Shown: one piece after another, positions 1 through 3,492 of the stretch | How positions within the stretch are numbered: position 1 is the first letter of the stretch | Layout: each line of letters starts with the position of its first letter | Assembly: GCA_017613335.1 (NCBI GenBank) | Contig: JAGAEB010000024.1 | Span: forward strand, 1-6,134 | Source: Methanosarcinaceae archaeon | Lineage (GTDB): Archaea; Halobacteriota; Methanosarcinia; Methanosarcinales; Methanosarcinaceae | DNA length: 6,134 nt | Direction: 5' to 3' | Made by a program: the position numbers and the translations under genes | The notes under the pieces: generated by a model | Databases searched by the model: none | The model's input: only the letters and a program-made list of their open reading frames with translations | What the model was told of the DNA's origin: nothing

Positions 1-55
1 AAAAAACAGAAAAAACGGAAAAACCAAAAAAACGGAAAACAGAAAAATAAGGTCA
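1..55 (-). terminator. T-rich tract, probable archaeal terminator downstream of aIF2-beta
   Basis: Read on the minus strand this stretch is a run of T blocks of four to seven, separated by C, G or CCG, lying 155 bases past the aIF2-beta stop. Archaeal RNA polymerase terminates at T-rich tracts, often without a strong hairpin, so this is the natural end for the aIF2-beta transcript. On the plus strand the same bases form imperfect repeats of 7-10 bases ending in CAG or CGG. No gene is seen here. The tract touches the window edge, so its full length is unknown. Confidence 0.5.
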
Positions 56-67
56 TGAAAATACAGG

Positions 68-205
68 CCGGATCGGGTGATCCGGCGGTTTTTGTGACCG
101 GCGCCGTTTTTCGGATTTCCGGCCGGTCAGGATCCCGGAGCGGGAATATTTCCGGACCGGATATCCCGGCGTCCGGAAGGAACAGGCCGGCCGGATGCCG
201 GCCGG
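68..205. repeat. CCGG-rich palindromic block 3' of aIF2-beta
   Basis: By hand count CCGG occurs 13 times in these 138 bases, starting at 68, 82, 119, 123, 135, 152, 157, 166, 173, 187, 191, 198 and 202, against roughly one per 256 expected by chance. Several arms form hairpins: CCGGCCGG at 187-194 and 198-205 with loop ATG, CCGGA/TCCGG at 157-161 and 172-176, and the near-palindrome CGGGAATATTTCCGG at 141-155. It lies directly after the aIF2-beta stop and before the T-rich tract, so in the transcript it would be a strongly folded 3' untranslated region. A role in termination or in protecting the mRNA 3' end is inference. Confidence 0.6.
187..205 (-). terminator. strong GC hairpin just after the aIF2-beta stop
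   Basis: Two copies of the self-complementary octamer CCGGCCGG flank a three-base ATG loop, giving an eight base pair, all-GC stem that begins 6 bases past the aIF2-beta stop codon. On the minus strand no T-run follows immediately; T-rich DNA comes only at 1-55. It may be a pause or mRNA-end element rather than a complete terminator. Confidence 0.45.
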
Positions 206-210
206 TCTTT

Positions 211-822
211 TCAGACTTTTTCGGAGAAGGCCAGGAAGCCGGTGATCTTTTTGATCCTGACGTTGATCGTCTGGCCTTTGGCGGCGCCCGGGACGAATAT
301 CGTGTATTTGTCGAATTTGGCAATGCCGTCTCCTTTGGAGCCGACGGCTTCGATCGTGACGGTGTATGTGTTGCCTTCTTCGAGGGACACGGCGGTCTTG
401 GCGACGGTCGTCTGTCTCTTCTTCACCGGGCGGTGGGCACCGCAGGCGGCGCATTTGAGGATCAGAACGCGGTCCATTTTTTCGAGAGTCGTATCCGGAC
501 GGTTGCATTCGGAACAGATGACGTATTCATCCACATATGACTTGATGTGGGAATCCATCTGGTCTCTGGTGAAACGACCCTGGAAGACGGCTCTGCCGCC
601 TTCGATCTTTCCGGCTGTACCGAGTTCTCTCGTGAGGTACTTCATGACGTGGTCCGGATCACGGCGGAGCGTATCGGTGATATTTGAGAAATTCTCAAGA
701 ACCGTTGCCTTTCCTTCAGAGAAAAGGCGGGACTCGGGGACGATGAAACGGTCATCCGATGTCTCCTCGTCGGGCAGTTCCGCAATTGCCCTGTTCAGTA
801 ATTTTTCGTATGCGCTGTCCAT
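211..822 (-). CDS. translation initiation factor 2 beta subunit (aIF2-beta) with C-terminal TRAM domain
   Basis: Protein of 203 residues. aIF2-beta is part of the alpha-beta-gamma complex that carries initiator methionyl-tRNA to the small ribosomal subunit with GTP. Visible parts in order: an N-terminal helix (about residues 2-16), which in the family binds the gamma subunit; the alpha/beta core (about 30-97); a four-cysteine zinc ribbon, CSEC at 103-106 and CAAC at 124-127; and a TRAM domain (about 145-203) with the GDGIAKFDKYTIFVPGA core and a typical ending GFLAFSEKV. TRAM is a small RNA-binding beta barrel; its fusion to aIF2-beta is known from methanogens. The start at 822 is chosen because GGAGG at 829-833 lies 6 bases upstream. 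The same frame stays open to 1047, but that stretch reads through the promoter, a tandem repeat and the L10e terminator and gives an Arg/His-rich low-complexity sequence, so the longer form is rejected. Identity is secure; effect of the TRAM domain on initiation is not shown here. Confidence 0.95.
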   Translation of the reverse strand: MDSAYEKLLNRAIAELPDEETSDDRFIVPESRLFSEGKATVLENFSNITDTLRRDPDHVMKYLTRELGTAGKIEGGRAVFQGRFTRDQMDSHIKSYVDEYVICSECNRPDTTLEKMDRVLILKCAACGAHRPVKKRQTTVAKTAVSLEEGNTYTVTIEAVGSKGDGIAKFDKYTIFVPGAAKGQTINVRIKKITGFLAFSEKV

Positions 823-828
823 ATGATT

Positions 829-833
829 CCTCC
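829..833 (-). promoter_or_regulatory. Shine-Dalgarno site of aIF2-beta
   Basis: The minus strand reads GGAGG, complementary to the 3' end of archaeal 16S rRNA, with 6 bases before the ATG at 822. It fixes this start over upstream ATG codons of the same frame. Confidence 0.8.
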
Positions 834-863
834 GGAAACAGAATAGTACTAATGAAAGGGCAT

Positions 864-875
864 GATATATTAAAA
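864..875 (-). promoter_or_regulatory. TATA box of the aIF2-beta promoter
   Basis: The minus strand reads TTTTAATATATC, a good archaeal TATA box, preceded by a purine-containing stretch (GTGAAAA) where the TFB recognition element would lie. Counting about 25 bases downstream places the transcript start near 845, giving a leader of about 22 bases that contains the Shine-Dalgarno site. The start site is predicted, not seen. Confidence 0.6.
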
Positions 876-897
876 TTTTCACAACAGCAGGACCACG

Positions 898-974
898 GCG
901 GCAGACGATGCCGCGGATGATGCGATGCGGCAGACGACATCGCGGACGATGCGGCAGACGATGTCGTAAACGGT
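898..974. repeat. 24-bp imperfect tandem repeat upstream of aIF2-beta promoter
   Basis: Three copies beginning GCGGCAGACGA lie at 898-921, 927-950 and 951-974; five extra bases (GCGAT) separate the first two. A degenerate fourth copy (GCACCAGACGG) starts at 975. The array lies about 25-110 bases upstream of the aIF2-beta TATA box and just beyond the L10e terminator. On the plus strand one frame of each unit encodes Ala/Asp-rich octapeptides (AADDAADD, AADDIADD, AADDVVNG), but the five-base insertion breaks the frame and there is no start codon, so I do not call a gene. It may be a regulator-binding array, a slippage product or the relic of a coding sequence. Confidence 0.75.
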
Positions 975-1001
975 GCACCAGACGGAACCGTGAAAACGAA
1001 A

Positions 1002-1032
1002 TAAAAAAGGCGGATCCCGGAAAGGATCCGCC
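1002..1032 (-). terminator. hairpin plus T-run terminator of the L10e gene
   Basis: GGCGGATCC (1009-1017) and GGATCCGCC (1024-1032) form a perfect nine base pair stem with a six-base loop. On the minus strand the stem is followed at once by six Ts and more T-rich DNA (1008 down to 1002). This is the classic intrinsic form, 52 bases past the L10e stop. It separates L10e from aIF2-beta transcription. Confidence 0.85.
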
Positions 1033-1035
1033 TGT

Positions 1036-1053
1036 CATTGTTTTCATTGTTTT
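1036..1053. repeat. direct repeat of CATTGTTTT between the two L10e 3' hairpins
   Basis: CATTGTTTT occurs twice head to tail at 1036-1044 and 1045-1053, between the two hairpins. The second copy overlaps the arm of the 1050-1071 hairpin. No function is evident. Confidence 0.6.
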
Positions 1054-1071
1054 CCGGGATTGCCCGGAAAA
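1050..1071 (-). terminator. second hairpin after the L10e stop
   Basis: TTTTCCGGG (1050-1058) and CCCGGAAAA (1063-1071) form a perfect nine base pair stem with a four-base ATTG loop, 12 bases past the L10e stop. It precedes the main terminator on the minus strand, so the transcript would end in two tandem stem-loops. It may protect the mRNA end or aid pausing. Confidence 0.55.
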
Positions 1072-1083
1072 GAAGATGTCAGC

Positions 1084-1605
1084 TTACTGAACGAGTTCGG
1101 CACCCTGGTCGATGATGATGCGGGTGGTGGTCGGGAGTTTCTGACCGGCGCTTCTGAGCGCTTTTTTGGCGAGCTCGAAGTTTGCTTTGTCGACAGAGAT
1201 CGTGAAGATCTTCTGCATCGGAAGGACGCGTGCGGCTGTTCCGACGTTCTTACCGAAAGCTGCTCTCATACCGCTTGAAACACGGTCAGCACCGGCGCCG
1301 GTTGCCTGTTTGTTTTCTCTGATGACTTCGTGCGGGTAGACTCTCAGCTTGATGTGGTAGCCGTCACGGCCTGCGCTGTTGACCATATGTCTGTTGGCAG
1401 TGATACGGGCTGCTTCGAGTGCGGTGTGTCTGATGGCGCATTTCTCGAGGGAGCAGAGGCTGACCTTGATCGGGAAGTCCTGTCTCTTGGTGTTGCCCAT
1501 GTCGTAGTGGATGATCTGGACACCGGGGACACCGCCCATGTATTTTCTTCTGGTGTAGGACTGCTGTTTGATGTTTCTGTACATACTTGCTGGCTTTCTG
1601 ACCAT
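1084..1605 (-). CDS. rpl10e: large-subunit ribosomal protein L10e (L16/uL16 family)
   Basis: Protein of 173 residues, the usual archaeal length. L10e is the archaeal and eukaryotic counterpart of bacterial L16 and sits near the tRNA-binding face of the large ribosomal subunit. The N-terminus begins MVRKPASMYR, and the family signature ADRVSSGMRAAFGK is intact at residues 106-119. The basic N-terminal third and the C-terminal strand-helix region (about 130-173) are complete, so the gene looks functional. The start at 1605 is supported by AGGAGA at 1615-1620, 9 bases upstream. It has its own predicted promoter at 1841-1852, a long leader and a strong terminator at 1002-1032, so it appears to be a single-gene transcript rather than part of a ribosomal protein operon. 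Confidence 0.97.
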   Translation of the reverse strand: MVRKPASMYRNIKQQSYTRRKYMGGVPGVQIIHYDMGNTKRQDFPIKVSLCSLEKCAIRHTALEAARITANRHMVNSAGRDGYHIKLRVYPHEVIRENKQATGAGADRVSSGMRAAFGKNVGTAARVLPMQKIFTISVDKANFELAKKALRSAGQKLPTTTRIIIDQGAELVQ

Positions 1606-1820
1606 TATTTATTCTCTCCTGCAGATTGGTCGGGCATAGCGCCCATGCCGCCCTTCAGACATGAGGCGCGGCGATAATGAGTGAGTTGATATGAATTGAT
1701 GTGAACGTTGCCATCCCCGGATGCACCGCTGCTTTTCCGATCCAGCATCAGAAAACCCCTATGTGCGGTGGGTAGCCCTGAATATGCGGGCGGGGACTGA
1801 TCAATCAGTCAATACCTAAG
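1606..1820 (-). other. long predicted 5' leader of L10e
   Basis: If transcription starts about 25 bases below the TATA-like box at 1841-1852, the L10e mRNA carries a leader of about 215 bases. No open frame of useful length or tRNA is seen in it. Inverted repeats include GACTGA/TCAGTC (1795-1800, 1805-1810, four-base loop), GATGC/GCATC (1720-1724, 1745-1749), outer arms CCCC/GGGG (1756-1759, 1792-1795) and GGCAT/ATGCC (1633-1637, 1645-1649), the last about 13 bases from the Shine-Dalgarno site. A structured regulatory leader is possible. It would be much shorter if a closer promoter is used; I see no convincing TATA box nearer the gene. Confidence 0.35.
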
Positions 1821-1834
1821 GGTTACCCTAATGG
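1815..1834. promoter_or_regulatory. dyad at the predicted L10e transcription start, possible operator
   Basis: AGGGT (1819-1823), a single T and ACCCT (1825-1829) form a compact inverted repeat, flanked by CCTA and TAATGG. It lies 7-27 bases downstream of the TATA-like box and covers the predicted start point, where a repressor would block transcription. No regulator gene is in the window. Confidence 0.3.
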
Positions 1835-1840
1835 TAATTC

Positions 1841-1852
1841 GGATAAATAAAG
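1841..1852 (-). promoter_or_regulatory. TATA-like box, probable L10e promoter
   Basis: The minus strand reads CTTTATTTATCC, the best TATA match upstream of L10e. It implies a start near 1820 and a leader of about 215 bases. The distance to the gene is unusual for an archaeal gene, which lowers confidence. Confidence 0.4.
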
Positions 1853-1893
1853 ACTGCGGTCAAAAACAGGATGATCGACGGTCAGAATGAAAA

Positions 1894-1919
1894 ACAGAAC
1901 GGATACAGAACGGATACAG
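1894..1919. repeat. 11-bp tandem repeat ACAGAACGGAT
   Basis: ACAGAACGGAT occurs at 1894-1904 and 1905-1915 and is followed by a partial third unit ACAG at 1916-1919. It lies in a purine-rich tract (about 1861-1984) that on the minus strand is pyrimidine-rich with many T-runs. An open frame of 90 codons runs through here on the plus strand, but it is Lys/Arg/Asn-rich low complexity and is not called. Confidence 0.65.
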
Positions 1920-1985
1920 GATGAAGACAGAATAATAAAGAACAAAAGGAAAAACCGAAGGAAAAACAGAATGAGAACAGGAAAT

Positions 1986-2022
1986 CCGGGAATATTCCCG
2001 GTATTTATCGGGAATATTCCGG
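1986..2022. repeat. paired palindromes CCGGGAATATTCCCGG and CGGGAATATTCCGG
   Basis: A perfect 16-bp palindrome at 1986-2001 is followed after seven bases (TATTTAT) by a second palindromic copy at 2009-2022. Each can fold alone, or the two can pair with each other. A third relative, CGGGAATATTTCCGG, lies at 141-155 behind aIF2-beta, so this is a recurring intergenic motif in the window. Confidence 0.75.
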
Positions 2023-2086
2023 CTGATTTTCAGGAACGACTTTCAGAAAATCAGAAAATGTTCAGATTTTTCAGAAAATTTCATAG

Positions 2087-2130
2087 AGAATTTTCTGAGA
2101 ATTTTCAGAGAATTTTCAGAGAATCTTCTG
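2087..2130. repeat. four 11-bp tandem units overlapping the end of the split-barrel protein gene
   Basis: Units of consensus AGAATTTTCWG lie at 2087-2097, 2098-2108, 2109-2119 and 2120-2130; the last differs by one base (AGAATCTTCTG). The unit at 2120-2130 encodes the C-terminal residues of the neighbouring gene and the next one contains its stop codon (2116-2118), so the end of the gene has been duplicated into its 3' flank. Related TCAGAAAAT motifs continue to about 2043. On the minus strand the array is TTTTCTGA-like and T-rich, which may help termination. Confidence 0.75.
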
Positions 2131-2532
2131 TCCCGCGGTTTCTCCGGATTTGCAGTTGAAAACATCCGTGATCCTGACGACGACCATGTGTTTTCCCGGG
2201 AGCTGCGGCTTGACGGCTTTGACGCGGCCGATGAAGTCTTCATATTCTTTTCCGCTGTCGGCGATCTCGATGACGTCGCCTTTCATCTGGAAGCAGGCCG
2301 TTACTTCGGGGCTCCAGACAAAGATGGCGACTTTCGGGTTTTCGTTGATGTTGGCCATCGTTTTCAGGAAGTAGTTGTTCATGAGGAGAAGATAATCGTC
2401 ATCGTCCTTTTCGACGAGCTCGCAGATCCCGATCGGGATAACATTCGGAACGCCGCTTCTGGAGCAGGTTGCAAGCGGGAGGACTTTGACTTTTTTAAGG
2501 TCTTCTTTCATCTGTTCAGTCAATTTTACCAT
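2116..2532 (-). CDS. pyridoxamine 5'-phosphate oxidase-related FMN-binding split-barrel protein
   Basis: Protein of 138 residues, typical for small archaeal members of this fold. These proteins usually bind FMN (sometimes F420 or haem) as dimers; the substrate cannot be told from sequence. Visible features: a first strand region with LPLATCSRSGVPNVIPIG at about 18-35, the hallmark opening of the split barrel; NNYFLKTMANINENPKVAI at 52-70, where family members contact the flavin phosphate; strand VTACFQMKGDVIEI at 77-90; and a C-terminal strand MVVVRITDVFNCKSGETAG at 116-134. Cysteines at 23, 37, 80 and 127 form no clear metal motif. Start 2532 is preferred because GGTGAT, an exact match to the anti-Shine-Dalgarno sequence, lies 4 bases upstream; the frame extends to 2622 but without a ribosome site. 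True pyridoxamine phosphate oxidase is unlikely, as that enzyme is longer. Confidence 0.88.
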   Translation of the reverse strand: MVKLTEQMKEDLKKVKVLPLATCSRSGVPNVIPIGICELVEKDDDDYLLLMNNYFLKTMANINENPKVAIFVWSPEVTACFQMKGDVIEIADSGKEYEDFIGRVKAVKPQLPGKHMVVVRITDVFNCKSGETAGQKIL

Positions 2533-2536
2533 GATG

Positions 2537-2542
2537 ATCACC
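2537..2542 (-). promoter_or_regulatory. Shine-Dalgarno site GGTGAT of the split-barrel protein gene
   Basis: The minus strand reads GGTGAT four bases before the ATG at 2532. It complements the AUCACC at the end of 16S rRNA and decides this start over the longer frame beginning at 2622. Confidence 0.6.
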
Positions 2543-2545
2543 GTT

Positions 2546-2555
2546 CCCTTAAGGG
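2546..2555. promoter_or_regulatory. perfect palindrome CCCTTAAGGG, possible operator
   Basis: A 10-bp perfect palindrome lies 13 bases upstream of the start codon and just inside the predicted transcript start. It resembles one arm of the L10e dyad (ACCCTTAGG on the minus strand at 1815-1823). It could be an operator, but a short palindrome can arise by chance. Confidence 0.25.
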
Positions 2556-2579
2556 TCTTGTTATGTAATAGTCTGAAGG

Positions 2580-2592
2580 TCTTTATTAATCT
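2580..2592 (-). promoter_or_regulatory. TATA-like box for the split-barrel protein gene
   Basis: The minus strand reads AGATTAATAAAGA, an imperfect archaeal TATA box. It predicts a start near 2560 and a leader of about 28 bases. A stronger but more distant box (2719-2728) is the alternative. Confidence 0.35.
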
Positions 2593-2718
2593 GCTGAATA
2601 TGTCTTCCGGCGAAACGGACACGACAGCGCCTTATCGGGAAAAAAGGTTTCTGATCGTGTCAGAACAGAGGGTTGAGGGCTGTGCGGACACGGACGGGCG
2701 GTCATTGAATCGAATCAT

Positions 2719-2728
2719 TCATATATCA
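2719..2728. promoter_or_regulatory. near-symmetric TATA box in the divergent spacer
   Basis: TTCATATATC reads as a good TATA box on either strand (minus: GATATATGAA). It could drive a minus-strand transcript starting near 2698 toward the split-barrel gene, or a plus-strand transcript starting near 2750. No gene follows closely on the plus strand. A small inverted repeat, TGAAT/ATTCA (2706-2710, 2717-2721), adjoins it. Confidence 0.3.
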
Positions 2729-2886
2729 TGATTGTTTGTGTTTATGCGGATCTGCGGGCAGAGTTCTGACCGGAAACCGGGAAAAAACGGCGGTCGTAAA
2801 ACAGGCACAGAAGCCTGAGAAGACAGATCCCGGCAAGGTCTGAAAATGCCCGGAAGATACCTGAGAGATGATCGGAAGAAGATGAA

Positions 2887-2904
2887 GATGATCAGAAGAT
2901 CATC
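2887..2904. repeat. perfect 7-bp hairpin GATGATC-AGAA-GATCATC
   Basis: Two seven-base arms are fully complementary around an AGAA loop, inside a GAAGAT-rich tract that partly repeats GATGATC at 2868-2874. No T-run follows on the plus strand, so it is not an obvious terminator. Confidence 0.5.
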
Positions 2905-3056
2905 CGAATCCGAAAGGCTTATACTCAGTGATCAGATAGTGTAGGGCTGAGTGGAGTCTGATACGGCTGTTGCTGTCAATCCGCCGGCCGGTATCGAACG
3001 ATTCCGTTTTCTGAGATTTCAGAATGTCATTTATCAGGATCATACATCAGAATTTC

Positions 3057-3064
3057 ATTTATTT
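3057..3064 (+). promoter_or_regulatory. TATA-like box upstream of the small hypothetical gene
   Basis: ATTTATTT is centred about 26-27 bases before the ATG at 3087, the spacing at which archaeal transcription would start on the start codon itself. This supports leaderless expression of the small gene, but the motif is simple and could occur by chance. Confidence 0.3.
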
Positions 3065-3086
3065 GACAGACTTCGGACTGACCATC

Positions 3087-3437
3087 ATGCCTTCTGAAGA
3101 CAAACGCGGCAATATTTACAGCACACCTGACGGAGCCTTCGGCGGTCTTATTGTTGACCGTGAGAGCATGCCCGCATTTCTGCTGAATGATGTGTGCTGC
3201 CTGCCGGTTCTGCCTTTACGGGGCGATCAGCCGGTCGACTCTTTTTTAATGTCTGTCTCTTTTTCAGAAGTACCGTTTATGACTGTCTTTCTGCCTGCTG
3301 CAGATCCGGACGCCGGAAGGCTGACGGAAACGGGCGGCAGCGCATATTTGTCTTTTTCGGGGGGATTTTCCGGTCATCCGGAAATTCCGAAACGGAAAAA
3401 GACCTGTTTTGGTGTGATCTTTGACCCTGCGGTCTGA
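3087..3437 (+). CDS. possible small hypothetical protein, leaderless
   Basis: An open frame of 116 residues from the ATG at 3087 (137 if started at 3024). I do not recognise the family. The composition is protein-like, with both acidic and hydrophobic residues, two adjacent cysteines (CC at about residues 37-38), a stretch FLMSVSFSEVPFMTVFLPAADP in the middle and a basic cluster PKRKKT near the C-terminus. No signal peptide or clear membrane helix is seen. Neither start has a Shine-Dalgarno site, unlike the other genes here; the later start fits leaderless transcription from the box at 3057-3064. It ends 55 bases before the dikinase gene and could share its transcript. It may equally be a chance frame in the leader region. 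Confidence 0.3.
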   Translation: MPSEDKRGNIYSTPDGAFGGLIVDRESMPAFLLNDVCCLPVLPLRGDQPVDSFLMSVSFSEVPFMTVFLPAADPDAGRLTETGGSAYLSFSGGFSGHPEIPKRKKTCFGVIFDPAV

Positions 3438-3467
3438 TCCGGGACGGGATATCGGGACCATATCAGA
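3433..3467 (+). promoter_or_regulatory. inverted and direct repeats before the dikinase gene
   Basis: TCTGAT (3433-3438) and ATCAGA (3462-3467) form an inverted repeat around three copies of CGGGA (3440-3444, 3445-3449, 3453-3457). No good TATA box is visible just upstream of the dikinase gene; GGGATATCGGG near 3446-3456 is the only weak candidate. The repeats may be a regulator site, or part of an mRNA leader if transcription starts further upstream. Confidence 0.3.
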
Positions 3468-3480
3468 ACAAATCCGAATC

Positions 3481-3485
3481 GGAGG
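3481..3485 (+). promoter_or_regulatory. Shine-Dalgarno site fixing the TTG start of ppdK
   Basis: GGAGG lies seven bases before the TTG at 3493. No in-frame ATG occurs until codon 20 (3550), which would remove the conserved N-terminal strand, so this site decides the start. Confidence 0.8.
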
Positions 3486-3492
3486 AATTAAC

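Larger units (their letters stand above)
1880..2022 (-). terminator. palindromes followed by T/C-rich tract, probable terminator of the split-barrel protein gene
   Basis: Read on the minus strand, two GC-ended palindromes (2022-2009 and 2001-1986) are followed by about 100 bases of pyrimidine-rich DNA with T-runs, for example around 1952-1956 and 1962-1967. This is the right order for a hairpin plus T-tract terminator, and resembles the arrangement behind aIF2-beta (palindromes at 68-205, T-tract at 1-55). It separates this gene from the L10e promoter. Confidence 0.5.
2533..3086. other. 554-base spacer without a convincing gene
   Basis: This is the divergent spacer between the minus-strand gene cluster and the plus-strand genes. 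Besides the promoter candidates listed separately it holds a perfect hairpin GATGATC-AGAA-GATCATC at 2887-2904, a looser inverted repeat ACTCAG/CTGAGT at 2923-2928 and 2947-2952, a CCGG-AAA-CCGG hairpin near 2770-2780 and CCGGCCGG at 2984-2991. Open frames here are short, lack ribosome sites and have unconvincing composition. I looked for tRNA T-arms and found none that pair properly. A small RNA cannot be excluded. Confidence 0.5.

Noticed and set aside
55..826. Plus-strand open frames across the aIF2-beta gene
   Set aside because: They are antisense to a secure gene and have no recognisable motif or ribosome site.
823..1047. N-terminal extension of aIF2-beta by 75 residues
   Set aside because: It would be encoded by the promoter, a tandem repeat and the L10e terminator, is Arg/His-rich low complexity, and the ATG at 822 has a perfect Shine-Dalgarno site and gives a normal family length.
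1330..1677. Plus-strand open frame across L10e
   Set aside because: Antisense shadow of a conserved ribosomal protein gene.
1887..2159. Plus-strand frame of 90 codons in the purine-rich spacer
   Set aside because: Lys/Arg/Asn/Phe-rich low-complexity translation of A-rich repeats, running into the 3' end of the opposing gene.
2533..2622. 30-residue N-terminal extension of the split-barrel protein
   Set aside because: No ribosome site at 2622, while GGTGAT lies just before the ATG at 2532; the extension covers the likely promoter.
2888..2950. Possible box C/D guide RNA (ATGATCA, GTGATCA and CTGA motifs)
   Set aside because: The C-like boxes depart from RTGATGA at a key position, no clear D' box is present and the ends do not pair.
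2985..3008. tRNA T-arm-like motif GTTCGATACC on the minus strand
   Set aside because: The flanking bases do not form the five base pair T-stem and no acceptor or anticodon arms are found.
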